Assembly: GCF_037325665.1 (NCBI RefSeq)
Contig: NC_090254.1
Location: 21,465,532-21,529,531, forward strand
Origin: Littorina saxatilis
Taxonomy: Eukaryota; Mollusca; Gastropoda; Littorinimorpha; Littorinidae
Length of the DNA: 64,000 nucleotides
Direction: 5' to 3'
In this document: one piece after another, positions 22,887 to 36,116 of the stretch
Layout: each line of letters starts with the position of its first letter
Numbering within the stretch: the first letter of the stretch is position 1
Notes under the pieces: generated by a model
Databases searched by the model: none
The model's input: only the letters and a program-made list of their open reading frames with translations
Told to the model about the DNA's origin: nothing
Position numbers and translations under genes: made by a program

Positions 22887-24466
22887 TAGCATTCCAGAAA
22901 GTCAGTGAGAAGGACCTTAGAGAGATTATTTTGAAATCCAAACCTACAACTTGTCCACTTGATGCATTGCCCACACCATTACTTGTTGAAAACCTTGATC
23001 TTCTGTTGCCTGTTCTCACCCAGATTGTTAATGATAGCCTGTTGTCTGGTGTTTTTCCATCATTGTTCAAAACTGCACTTGTGAAACCGCTCCTTAAGAA
23101 ATCCAATCTCGATGTAAATGTCTTAAAGAACTACCGCCCTGTTTCTAACCTTTCATTTTTGTCAAAGATCATTGAGAAAGTAGTTTTAAAGCAGCTGTTA
23201 GTGTATTTGAACACTCATGATCTGATCTCGCATTCTCAGTCAGCATACCGTCCTTCTCACTGTACTGAGACTGCCCTGCTCAAGGTGACCAACGACATTC
23301 TGTCTGCTCTGGATGGTGGTGATGTGTCTGTGCTCACCCTACTGGACCTCTCGGCAGCGTTTGACACAATAGATCATGTCACGCTGCTGAGCAGGCTCCA
23401 GACCCTGTATGGCATCTCTGGTCCAGCGCTGGCATGGTTTGAGTCCTACCTTACGGATAGAACTCAGGCTGTGCTTGTCGATGGCCAGAGATCAGCCCCA
23501 GCCCCCCTTGTTTTCGGTGTCCCTCAAGGCTCTGTACTTGGCCCCGTCCTCTTCATTATGTATACCAAACCCTTGTCTGCCCTCATTCAAAATCATTCCG
23601 TTTCAAACCAGTCTTTTGCTGATGATACCCAGTTGTATAAGCCTAGTTCCCCCGCTGAGACACATGCCGCCATCCAGACCATTCAGACCTGTATCTTAGA
23701 TGTTAAGTCATGGATGGTAGAAAATAAGTTAAAACTAAATGATGATAAGACAGAGGCACTTCTGTGCATGAAAAAGTCCACTAAGTTCCCAAATTCTCAA
23801 CCTTCGTCTGTCCAAGTAGGCAATACCGACATCTCTTTCTCTTCTTCAGCTAGAAACCTCGGCTTCACCATCTCCTCAGACATGACACTCAACAAGCACA
23901 TCTCCAACATCTGTAGGTCCGCATACTTTGAACTCCGCAAGATCGCAACCATCCGCCATACTCTGTCCGTTCAAACTACAAACACTCTAGTCTGCTCTCT
24001 TGTTCTTTCTAAACTTGACTACTGTAACTCTCTTCTCTCTGGCTGTCCACTCTACCTCCTGCACAAACTACAGAAAGTTCAAAATTCTGCAGCACGCCTG
24101 ATCCTCAAAGCACGAAAATATGATCATGTCACACCACTTCGCCGCACACTCCACTGGTTACCCATCCAAGCCCGCATTGAATACAAACTGTCCACTCTCT
24201 GTTTTCACTTCTTCTCTGCCTCATCTCCTGCTTATTTCTCTGAACTTCTCACTGTATACACTCCTGCTAGACAACTCCGCTCCTCTTCTGATAGCCGCAC
24301 CCTAGTCATCCCACACACAAAATCAAAAGCATATGGACAACGCACTTTTGCATTTTGCGCATCTACTCAATGGAACTCTCTCCCCTCTCACATTCGCCAC
24401 TCTCAGTCAGTACAGTCATTCAAGCGAGCACTCAAAACTCACCTCTTCCAGAAACACAACTCCTAA
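22887..24466 (+). CDS. LINE reverse transcriptase (L2/CR1 group), partial
   Basis: About 525 codons of uninterrupted RT and C-terminal domain. RT motifs in order: NYRPVSNLSFLSKIIEKV (finger), LTLLDLSAAFDTIDH (motif A), GVPQGSVLGPVLF (motif B), SFADDTQLY (motif C, catalytic DD) and the C-terminal LHWLPIQARIEYKL and AFCASTQWNSLP blocks common in L2/CR1 proteins. The endonuclease and N terminus are absent. An in-frame ATG inside the adjoining R copy (22808) would add 26 foreign residues. The absence of stops implies a recent insertion. It is not a host gene. Confidence 0.88.
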
Positions 24467-25303
24467 AGTCGCAACATTTTGCCATCCTGTTCTGTAACGG
24501 TTCCATCTCTATTCAGCTTGTTATTTTTGTCTTTTGTTTTAAATTATTATAAATATAATTTTTCACTGCAGTAGTCCTTTAACTTTAACCCTTAGCTGTA
24601 AGCTAGATATGCACAAGTCATGTCGGTGCCACATAATGCTGACACACATGTTCCTGTGCATAGTTTATGGATAACGTGTAGTTGGGAAGTTAAGAGTAGA
24701 AATAATTAGTATTTAGTGTAGGAGGAGGGTTGGGGGTGGGTAGGGAGGGGGCGGGTATGGTTTACTTTGAGCAGGTCGGTTTCAGTTTTAATAAACAATT
24801 CTAGAGAATTGTGTATCTTATATTTGAGTCTTTCGTGTTTTAGACATTGATGCATTTAATAGTTTTAACGAGTTGCCTTTTGTTTTATCATTCTGGTGTT
24901 TATCTAGATGTGCTGTGTATCTTATAAGAAGTTCTTAAAAGTTCGAAGTTATTTTAGCATATAGGTTTTTTATGGTCTTAACAGTTAACATGTATTACGT
25001 TATCATTAAGATTCATGCTTTGTTAGCACTAAGCAGTTGTTTTAATCAGTCTGGTTTTCTCTTGTTTTCATCTTATGAACATTCTAAATGTTAGACTAAC
25101 TTATTGTCTTGTACAGAATAACAACTGTGTGAATGGTGCTATACTGAATGAAAGAGTGTGACATGAAGTTCTTGTACATCATTGTAAAGAGTGTGAATGA
25201 CGTTTTAGTTTAGATGTCAAGCGCTTAGAGCAGGTCTTTTTAACGAAAGTTTTTGATTTAGCGCTATATAAATGTTCTTATTATTATTATTATTATTATT
25301 ATA
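22887..25303 (+). mobile_element. L2/CR1-like LINE, 5' truncated, open RT
   Basis: RT frame to 24466, then a ~0.8 kb 3' UTR ending AGCGCTATATAAATG and an (ATT)n tail at 25275-25303, the microsatellite 3' end typical of CR1/L2 elements. The endonuclease part is missing. It starts exactly at the end of R copy 6. Confidence 0.85.
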
Positions 25304-25495
25304 CTAGCTTCGTCCAAAACAAATAGAACTGCTGACGATCCAAACTTCGGCTGTGAATTTTTCTCCGTCCGTGATCAGTGTTGTAATCTTTGATTGTACT
25401 ATTTGTCTTCGCTGTCCTGTTTTTCATTCGCTGTATCGATTGCCATGCAGTAAGATTTGCTTTCTCATTTATTGTGTATTTTCTTCAGTCGTACC

Positions 25496-25526
<31 letters not shown>

Positions 25527-26489
25527 TGACACACACACACACGCACGCACCGGCGCACGCACCGGCGCACGCACGCCGCATTGAGTAAAGTTCCCTCATG
25601 TGAACGGGGACCGTAAAAGTCTTCTGTTTCGATACACCCGGTGTCAGACTCAGAAAAGTACTTTTTACCGACTTTTGAGATGTGTCATGTCCATCTTATG
25701 TAACTAATATAGTTAATAGTGCGTTGATCTTTAAGTTCGTTGGGGGGGAGGGGGGGGGGGGGGGGGGGTGTGATCGAGGACAGAGGACTCTTGCACATAG
25801 TGTAGCCCTGCATTCGCTGATTAAGGATTGTTACACCGAATGTGAGCGCAAAGTCTGGGACTGTGTCTGCACTGTGCAGTCAACCTAAACGTGCTGATCT
25901 CTGCAGTCACGGCATGAGATTTGAGTCTTGAAAACGAGATGTTTGGGTCCGAGTGATTTGTTTCACGGTCTAGTAACTCCACTTCCCCGTTTACTTCTAC
26001 TGGTCAAGCTCAATTACTTTTTGTGGTATTGTTCATACCTAACTGGGAATCTTATTGAGAACGGTCAACCCGGCTGCAAGTTTTACGATTGATTAAAAAA
26101 AAAGAAAAAAAAAAGATTAATATGCTGCCTGTGTTTGACGAACCACATCTAGACGGGTACTGGCTGTCTGATTGACTGACTGACTGACTTATTGAATGAC
26201 TATGTGAGTTTCACGTTCTGTTAGGATCAGCCGGCCTATTTTGGGACTGATGTACATGTAATATACTACGTGGAAGGACACTGGACGGACAGACAAGGAG
26301 AGGTAGCGTGATATCATTACGGGGCTGAAATGTCGACTCTTGCAGCACGCGCAGTGAAGAAAACACATGACATTTTAGTTTGTGATCACTTGTCTGGATG
26401 CTCTCAAAACAAAATGTAAATAGGCTTTGCATGTTTGTTGATTAAAAACACGTTGTAGTTAGTGGCATGTTCTTTTGCAATTCATTATG
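25304..26489. other. Intergenic, microsatellites and poly-G only
   Basis: Holds an (AC)n/(CGCACG)n tract at about 25497-25577, a G-rich run at 25741-25769 and GACT repeats near 26172. It could include displaced 3' UTR sequence of gene 1, but no gene was seen. Confidence 0.5.
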
Positions 26490-27336
26490 TTTTTACATTT
26501 AGTCAAGTTTTGACTAAATGTTTTAACATAGAGGGGGGAATCGAGACGAGGGTCGTGGTGTATGTGTGTGTGTCTGTGTGTGTGTGTAGAGCGATTCAGA
26601 CTAAACTACTGGACCGATCTTTATGAAATTTGACATGAGAGTTCCTGGGTATGATATCCTCAGACTTTTTTTCATTTTTTTGATAAATGTCTTTGATGAC
26701 GTCATATCCGGCTTTTCGTGAAAGTTGAGGCGGCACTGTCACGCTATCATTTTTCAACCAAATTGGTCGAAATTTTGGTCAAGTAATCTCCGACGAAGCC
26801 CGGACTTCGGTATTGCATTTCAGCTTGGTGTCTTAAAAATTAATTAATGACTTTGGTCATTACAAATCTGAAAATTGTAAAAAAAATTATTTTTTTTATA
26901 AAACGATCCAAATTTACGTTCATCTTATTCTCCATCATTTTCTGATTCCAAAAACATATAAATATGTTATATTTGGATTAAAAACAAGCTCTGAAAATTA
27001 AATATATAAAAATTATGATCAAAATTAAATTTTCGAAATCAATTTAAAAACACTTTCATCGTCGGTTCCTGATTCCAAAAACATAATAGATATGATATGT
27101 TTGGATTGAAAACACGCTCAGAAAGTTAAAACGAAGAGAGGTACAGAAAAGCGTGCTATCCTTCTCAGCGCAACTACTACCCCGCTCTTCTTGTCAATTT
27201 CACTGCCTTTGCCATGAGCGGTGGACTGACGATGCTACGAGTATACGGTCTTGCTGCGTTGCATTGCGTTCAGTTTCATTCTGTGAGTTCGACAGCTACT
27301 TGACTAAATGTTGTATTTTCGCCTTTCGCGACTTGT
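26490..27336 (-). mobile_element. Family R element, copy 7
   Basis: Complete copy. The hairpin end is preceded by a T-run and the CGCGACTTGT end is followed by GCTCAC. Carries TGACGTCA and a short (TG)n. Confidence 0.9.
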
Positions 27337-27485
27337 GCTCACTTTCCAATACTTGTCTGCATAAAGAGCAACGGGACATTCAATCAATCTGAATTGATTT
27401 ACGTTATTACCTTTTGACACTGACTTTGCTTTAGTAAAACTGGTTTTTACTTTTGTACTTTGTTTTTGGTCTCCCTGTGTGTGTT

Positions 27486-27526
<41 letters not shown>

Positions 27527-27553
27527 TTGTGTGTGCGGTGTGTGTGTGACGGT

Positions 27554-27612
<59 letters not shown>

Positions 27613-28351
27613 AGTGTGTGTGACGGTGTGTGTTTCAGTTTGTGTGTGTGACTGTGAGGCAACTTTAATTTGTCGGCTGTTATGATAATTTTTTCACGGT
27701 GCCTATTAATGTAATTAACTGAACATGCAACATAATTTGACATCGGTCACTGAGCGTGTTCAACCTTATAAGATGCATGGTGTGGACTTTGCTTAATGTG
27801 GATTGAAAAAGCAACAACAAATAACAAAAACAACAACACATCGCATTCTAGTTGTGTTTGTTGTATCAGTCAAAACCACTATTGATAAACTCGAATTTCT
27901 AAAATTCTATTTTGGATACGTAAATAAATCAAAGGATTTCACATGAAGAGCTAAGAGTGATATAGAAACAATATATAAGAACGCAATAAAAGTGACAGTC
28001 AGATGCCGGACTGACAAACTGGAACTGAAGGGACAAAAACACAAGTCAAGCATGAAACACAAACACTGAGCATGTAATTAAACCGGTAAAAGTGATACGA
28101 GATGTCTAAAGCTTAATTGTCACATTCAAGGTTAGCTATCCATTTAACCACAGAAATGTTTTTAATACCCCTTAACTTGCTTAATTTTTAACTCCCGGTG
28201 ACCCATTTCAACTTGACTCGGTCAAAACACATGCCTCTGTCTGAGGAAAACTAATTAATAGGGACATGATATTTTTAAAATATATAGTTATTATGATAGT
28301 TCAAGAATCGCTTTGGCGACAAATGAAAAAGAACAAGGAAGCTTCCAGCCC
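27337..28351. repeat. Intergenic with long (TG)n at 27477-27640
   Basis: An interrupted TG tract of about 165 bases is flanked by AT-rich sequence with no recognised gene. Confidence 0.7.
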
Positions 28352-28434
28352 TTTTTATTATATTTAGTCAAGTTTTGACTAAATATTTTAACATCGAGGG
28401 GGAATCGAAACGAGGGTCGTGGTGTATGTGTGTC

Positions 28435-28472
<38 letters not shown>

Positions 28473-29234
28473 GATTCAGACTAAACTACTGGACCGATCT
28501 TTATGAAATTTGACATGAGAGTTCCTGGGTATGAAATCCCCGAACGTTGTTTTCATTTTTTTGATAAATGTCTTTGATGACGTCATATCCGGCTTTTCGT
28601 GAAAGTTGAGGCGGCACTGTCACGCCCTCATTTTTCAACCAAATTGGTTGAAATTTTGGTCAAGTAATCTTCGACGAAGCCCGGACTTCGGTATTGCATT
28701 TCAGCTAGGTGGCTTAAAAATTAATTAATGACTTTGGTCATTAAAAATCTGAAAATTGTAAAAAGAAAATAAAAATTTATAAAACGATCCAAATTTACGT
28801 TTATCTTATTTTCCATCATTTGCTGATTCCAAAAACATATAAATATGTTATATTCGGATTAAAAACAAGCTCTGAAAATTAAATATATAAAAATTATTAT
28901 CAAAATTAAATTTTCGAAATCAATTTAAAAACACTTTCATCTTATTCCTTGTCGGTTCCTGATTCCAAAAACATATAGATATGATATGTTTGGATTAAAA
29001 ACACGCTCAGAAAGTTAAAACAAAGAGAGGTACAGAAACGCGTGCTATCCTTCTTAGCGCAACTACTACCCCGCTCTTCTTGTCAATTTACCTGCCTTTG
29101 CCATGAGTGGTGGACTGACGATGCTACGAGTATAGGCCTACGGTCTTGCTGAAAAATGGCATTGCGTTCAGTTTCATTCTGTGAGTTCGACAGCTACTTG
29201 ACTAAATATTGTATTTTCGCCTTACGCGACTTGT
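28352..29234 (-). mobile_element. Family R element, copy 8
   Basis: Complete copy. Together with copy 9 in opposite orientation it forms a large inverted repeat with a 221-base spacer of LINE sequence. Confidence 0.9.
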
Positions 29235-30846
29235 TAGATTATGTGAGAAAAGCGTAGAGTCAGACTGCTTGTCACGTCTGTCCACTGTAACTTATTTATG
29301 CTGTTTTATTGAAAAAACCTTAAAGGAAATTGGTCTCTCTGGCCTTTGGACTTTTCAAGAAAATGTTCAATACTCAAGCGCATGGTTTAAAAAGAAAGTA
29401 AAAAGAAGCTTGTATGACCAGTATATCCATAAATGGTTTACAGAAATTAGAACAAACAAGTCGCGTAAGGCGAAAATACAATATTTAGTCAAGTAGCTGT
29501 CGAACTCACAGAATGAAACTGAACGCAGCAAGACCGTATACTCGTAGCATCGTCACTCCACCGCCCGTGGCAAAGGCAGTGCCCGTGGAATTGACAAGAA
29601 GAGCGGGGTATTCGTTGCGCTAAGAAGGATAGCACGCTTTTCTGTACCTCTCTTCGTTTTAACTTTCTGAGCGTGTTTTTAATCCAAACATATCATATCT
29701 ATATATTTTTGGAATCAGGAACCGACAAGGAATACGATGAAAGTGTTTTTAAATTGATTTCGAAAAAAAAAATTTGATAATAATTTTTATATATTTAATT
29801 TTCAGAGCTTGTTTTTAATCCAAATATAACATATTGATATGTTTTTGGAATCAGCAAATGATGGAGAATAAGATAAACGTAAATTTGGATCGTTTTATAA
29901 ATTTTTAATTTTTTTTACAATTTTCAGATTTTTAATGACCAAAGTCATTAATTAATTTTTAAGCCACCAAGCTGAAATGCAATACCGAACCCCGAGCTTC
30001 GTCGAAGAGTACTTGACCAAAATTTCAACCAATTTGGTTGAAAAATGAGGGCGTGACAGTGCCGCCTCAACTTTCACGAAAAGCCGGATATGACGTCATC
30101 AAAGACATTTATCAAAAAAATGAAAAAAACGTTCGGGGATTTCATACCCAGGAACTCTCATGTCAAATTTCATAAAGATCGGTCCAGTAGTTTAGTCTGA
30201 ATCGCTCTACACACACACACACACAGACACACACACAGACACACACACGCACACACGCACATACACCACGACCCTCGTTTCGATTCCCCCTCGATGTTAA
30301 AATATTTAGTCAAAACTTGACTAAATATAAAAATATGTATCGGAATTATCGAATGTTTAAAGATATTTTTGCATGTGAAGACTATGTCAGTTGTCACACA
30401 CCCGCCATATCAGCAATGTGTTTCAATGATGAAGTTTAGAAAATTAAACAACAATTTGCCTGTACAGAAAGAACGTTATCTTAATATCCCGAGGTCAGAA
30501 AGAATTTGCACTAAATGTGTATCACAAGACATAGGTCAGTGATGAATTCCATTATTTATTTGTCTGTGATTTTTTCAAAGAAGAAAGAGCTACACCTTTC
30601 TATTAGAAAAACCCAAATACTTAAATTTTAAAAAGTTGTTTGCTACTAAGAAAAAGAAATTGCTAAAGAATATTTTGGACTTTATTAATAGAATTTGTAA
30701 CAGTTTTTCATAAAACATTTTTTATTTTATTTATTTTTTTATTTATTATATCAGCATATATCATTATTGTATTGATTGTATTTATTGTTCAAAATGCCCG
30801 CATGGGTTATGGACTAATAAAACTTGAACTTGAACTTGAACTTGTT
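29235..30846 (+). mobile_element. LINE 3' region split by R copy 9
   Basis: 29235-29455 encodes a LINE-like segment with WFKKKVKRSLYDQYIHKWF. After R copy 9 the frame family resumes at 30334 (RMFKDIFACEDYVS, then KERYLNIPRSERICTKC), with the 'nIPR.eR.C..C..IGDE.H' pattern seen at the C terminus of many invertebrate LINE proteins. Decayed sequence continues to an AATAAAACTTG tail with (GAACTT)n at about 30816-30846. The upstream part is missing. The copy is old and frameshifted. Confidence 0.65.
29456..30333 (+). mobile_element. Family R element, copy 9, inside a LINE
   Basis: Complete copy inserted in the C-terminal coding part of a LINE. Ends ACAAGTCGCG and hairpin plus ATATAAAAA. Confidence 0.9.
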
Positions 30847-30898
30847 ATAACCGCAAGGCCTACAGCGGCACACACAAACGCATGCCCCCAGAAGATGC

Positions 30899-33800
30899 AT
30901 GGGAGCTCACTCTGGCACCTTTGCAGCAGACGACTTGATTGGCGGATGTTTTGCTTTGGGCGCCATATCCAACTCCAAGGGAACTTTTACACGATCGCTT
31001 TGTCAAACAGTCAGTTCATTTTCCACGATGCTGAATCCAGACATATACTCCTTCGCAAACCTGGGTAAAGTTACAGTCTAAACCATTGGGTTTTTTTAAT
31101 TATCTGTGCGAGTGTCCTATTGTGTATAATTTTATAAACTATAATATCGATGTAAAATCTTACAGGAATAAAGTTGACTGTGTCTGACTGTGTGAACAGA
31201 AACAACAAACCGCAGTTTTGGCGTTCAGCCGCGCGGAGCTGACCAGAACAATGCACTGAGACTGAGAGTCTATCTTTCCAAGTGGCGCTTGGTTGCTTCA
31301 GCAGCCAGAAATACTGTTATTATAATACGATATAATACGATAACGATACATGCACAGTCAGACGGCGACCTCACGAGTAATTTTCTACTGTTGATTTGTA
31401 GAAGTCCCTGAAGGCTGAACTTCCTTCTTGAAATTCTTTGACACTTCCTCCGCGCACAGGCAGAAGGTATCGTCCACTGGACTACTACTATCACAGAAGT
31501 CTTTCTGTGATAGTATATAGTCCAGTGGACGATACCTTCCGCCTGTGCTCCGCGTAGGGGGTCCTATAGAGAGAACACTGGTAGTAAGTACTGCTGATGG
31601 GGTCTATGTCGACCAAAAGAGTGGGATTCCCTGTAGGTGGAGTTTTTCAATAAAACTTGCAAACCATACTCGAATTTCTAAGAAATATCAAAAAAGATCA
31701 AATTCTACCGATGTCGCCAAGCATCACGTGACTTTCACTTTCAGCGATATCAGCGACACGCTACAGGAACTTAATCCTGTGGTATTTCCTGTATACAGGG
31801 AATCCCCCTCCAGGAACTCCACCTACAGGGAATCCCACTATTTTGGTCGACATAGACCCCATCAGCGTAAGTACTGTCCCCCATTCCTCAGTAGCGAGTG
31901 GGGCGGGGAACATCAGGAAGTAGTTTTTTTTTGTGACATTCTCGCCGCGAGGAATACCCCTATGTTTTGACAATTGATAGTAGGCGAGCATGCCTTGAAG
32001 GTGCTTGCTGTGCAGGGGGGGGGGGGGAAGGCTACACAGCTACCTATGCAGATGACTTGTTAATTCTTGCTGAGCTAGCCCACAAATCGTTTCATAATTA
32101 TAGACTCTCACTGTCTTGCATAGCTCATTTGCCTGCCAATCATGCATATATAATATGGATTGTGACATCAAAGGACAGTCTTACATTTTTTTTCTCTCAA
32201 CCCTAGTTTTTTAAATACTCTGGAACAAAAATTAAAAAAATCAATTCAGACTTTACAACTTGCAAAGCCACTCTTCTCTGACATCTAGGAGACACAGCTC
32301 ACACAAGTTCTGACCAATAAATAGCCACACATGCCTGTGTTTAAAAAAGAAAAAAAGACTTCACCTGACTGTTATTTCCAAAGATCATCATTTCATCCGG
32401 CAGTTAACTCATTGTCTCCCAGGTACGGATATATCCCAGGCATGGGAATTGTCCGCCGAACGGCGGATTTCCGCCGATTTTTTTTTTTTTGTTCCGCCGA
32501 AAATGCAAAAGTGTCCGCCGAAAAAATACACCGGTTAATTTGGCCTTTGCGCAAAAGCCCGCGAAAACTTTCCGTACTTTGTTCACGCATTGCTACCGCC
32601 CGCCTCAGTTATTGAACTTTTATGTTTGAAAGTAAACCAGATTGCACAGATTGTGTTACAAGTTACATTGTCCTGTTTTTCTCAACAGATCAATTTTTTT
32701 TAAAATTTAAACCATATAATACATGTATATATTTTTTTTCTTCAAAAAAGCAAAAATTGGTACATTTTTGTACTAAAAACTCTGATTCTAAAAACAGAAT
32801 TTAATGGCAAACTTGGAGCTCAGATGGCACCAGATTGCACCATCTGGGTTCTTTGGAGAAAAAATGTTCCGGGGGGGCATGCCCCCGGACCCCCCTAGTA
32901 AGGCTAGGCGCTTCGCGCCGTCGACTTGACGCTTCGCGTCTTCAGTTATAAATTTTTCGCCTTTTTTACAATTTTCAATTCCCATGCCTGATATCCGCTC
33001 AGACTGTTACTGTTAGCTTCAGTCGCTTCCTGTAACGTCCATCTAACTTCTGCATTCCAGCGTGTTAATACACAGTTACTACAATTCTGACTCGTGGACA
33101 ATTTTGCCCAATTGTCAGCACAAAACAACCGCTCATTTGCTGAGAGAGGCCAAAGACCTAGATTATGATAATCATTGATATTCTTATTAATGGCTTCATG
33201 TACATCAATGCAGAGCCACAAGACCTCCGGGCTTCCAGTTCCAAGTTTCATTTTCACTTTGTTGCATAAGATTTTCTTTTTTTCAGGAGGGCTGTCAGCA
33301 AAACCTGATAATGGAGCCGGCACAAGAACATTCAAAGTATGTTTTGTTTTTAAACCACTGTAAGATGCTTTCTATGGTGGTTTGACCTCAGGGGACATTC
33401 TAACAAGAATAACTTTACAAAGCATGTTTGGTTTTGTAGACCTGATTAAAAGATTGTATATACAGTGGAACCCCTCTTGTAAGACCCCCCAATTTAAGAC
33501 TCACTTCTTTTTACATTTAGTCAAGTTTTGACTAAAAGTAAATGTTTTAACATAGAGGGGGAATCGAGATGAGGGTCGTGGTGTATGTGTGTGTGTCTGT
33601 GCGTGTGTAGAGCGATTCAGAGTAAACTACTGGACCGATCTTTATTAAATTTGACATGAGAGTTCCTGGGTATGATATCCCCGGATGTTTTTTAATTTTT
33701 TTTCGATAAATGTCTTTTATGACGTCATATCCGGCTTTTTGTAAAAGTTGAGGCTGCACTGTCACACTTTCATTTTTCAATCAAATTGATTGAAATTTTG

Positions 33801-34341
33801 GCCAAGCAAGCTTCGACAAAGGCCGGACTTCGGTATTGCATTTCAGCATGGAGGCTTAAAAATTAATTGATGACTTTGGTCATTAAAAATCTGAAAATTG
33901 TAATTAAAAATTTTTTTTTAAAACGATCCAAAATTACTTTTATTTTATCCCAGCGAAGCTGGAGGTATCCCGTGAACGCTATACTGTAATCGACTTGAGA
34001 AATGTGCACACCGAATAATACATGATAAAGAAGGATTCTTTGTGCCCGGCTACGTGCCACAGTTGGAGATGGAAGTTCACCAAAAATTGGGACCATACTA
34101 ACAAAAATACGGTGGGTGCAATAGTCGCCCCCATTTTTTCAGCAAACGCCACCCAAGGCCGTTTTGGACGGGTAGAAATTCCGTAGTTTCCAAGTCTATG
34201 GATAAAGCTCGCGTAAGAAGAATACGTCACGGTCGAAAGTCTTTGACGTCAATTAATGCATCATGACGTCATGCCTCCCTGAAGTCTTTCTCTCTCGCGC
34301 AGTGTGTGTGTTTGTGTTCATTTTGTGCACATGTGTTAGTG

Positions 34342-34420
<79 letters not shown>

Positions 34421-34669
34421 GTGCATGAGTCTGTACTCGTGTGTGTGTAAGTGTGTGTGTGGGCATAAGTGTATGTGTGTGCGTGTATGACAGTATGTGT
34501 GTTTGTTTGTAAAGGTGTGTATGTCCGTCTGTCCATATGTGCGTATGGGTGTGTGTTTTGTGTGTATGAAGTTTTTTTGTGAGAGAGTGAGTGAGTGCGT
34601 GTTAGTGAGTATGTGTGTGTGTGTGACTTGTGGTGTGGTTGTGTGTGTGCGTGGGTGTGTGTGTGTGTG

Positions 34670-34707
<38 letters not shown>

Positions 34708-35180
34708 AAAGAGAGAGAGAGTGTGTGTGTGTGTGTGTGTGTGTGAATGTGTGTGTGCATGAGTTTGTGTGTATGTTTGTGTGTGTATGAGTGTGCATAT
34801 GTGTTTGTTTGTAAAGGTGTGTGTGTCCGACTGTCTATGTACGTATTTGTTTGTTTGTTTGCTTAACGCCCAGCCGACCACGAAGGGCCATATCAGGGCG
34901 GTGCTGCTTTGACATATATAACGTGCGCCACACACAAGACAGAAGTCGCAGCACAGGCTTCATGTCTCACCCAGTCACATTATTCTGACACCGGACCAAC
35001 CAGTCCTAGCACTAACCCCACAATGCCAGACGCCAGGCGGAGCAGCCACTAGATTGCCAATTTTAAAGTCTTAGGTATGACCCGGCCGGGGTTCGAACCC
35101 ACGACCTCCCTTACCACTAGGCCAACCGTGCCGGTCTATGTGCGTATAAGTGTGTGTTTTGTGTGTATGAGATTTGTGTG

Positions 35181-35254
<74 letters not shown>

Positions 35255-35516
35255 CGTATGTACAGTGTGTGTGTGTGTGTGTGTGTGTCTGTTTGTATAA
35301 GAGAGAAAGAGAGAGAGAGAGTGGGTGGGTGTGTGTGCGTAAGTGTATGTGTGTGTGCATGTGTGTTTGTTTGTAAAGGTGTTTATGTCCGTCTGTCTAT
35401 ATGTGCGTATGGGGGTGTGTTTTGTGTGTATGAAGTGTGTGTTAGAGAGTGAGTGAGTGCGTGTGAGTGAGTGTGTATGTGTGTGCGTGTGTAACTTGGG
35501 GTGTGTGTGTATGTGT

Positions 35517-35558
<42 letters not shown>

Positions 35559-36048
35559 AAGACTGAGAGAGAGGGAGAAAGAGTGTGTGTGTGTGAATGT
35601 GTGTGTGCATGAGTGTGTGTGTATGTTTGTGTGTGTATGAGTGTGTATATGTGTTTGTTTGTAAAGGTGTGTGTGTCCGTCTGTCTATGTGCGTATTTGT
35701 TTGCTTGTTTGCTTAACGCCCAGCCGACCACGAAGGGCCATAATTATGAGGGCGGTGCTGCTTTGAGATATAACGTGCGCCACACACAAGGCAGAAGTCG
35801 CAGCACAGGCTTCATGTCTCACCCAGTCACGTTATTATGACACCGGACCAACCAGTCCTTGCATGCACTAACCCCATAATGCCAGACGACAGGCGGAGCA
35901 GCCACTAGATTGCCAATTTTAAAGTCTCAGGTATGACCCGGCCTGGGTTCTAACCCACGACCTCCCGATCACGGGGCGGACGCCTTACCACTAGGCCAAC
36001 CGTGTATGTGCGTATGAGTGTGTGTTTTGTGTGTATGAGATTTGTGTG

Positions 36049-36116
<68 letters not shown>

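Larger units (their letters stand above)
31065..33286. other. Gene 2 intron 1, foldbacks and LINE scrap
   Basis: Apart from the elements listed separately, about 32010-32090 encodes TATYADDLLILAELAHKS, a motif-C scrap of a LINE RT next to a G run. No other gene was recognised. Confidence 0.5.

Noticed and set aside
34253-35731. Long open frames of alternating His/Thr or Cys/Val on both strands
   Set aside because: They are translations of (TG)n/(CA)n tracts, which are open in most frames. No splice or homology support.
35920-36004. tRNA gene candidate on the - strand
   Set aside because: Head of SINE-B. The same sequence occurs in two other SINE-B copies with body and tail.
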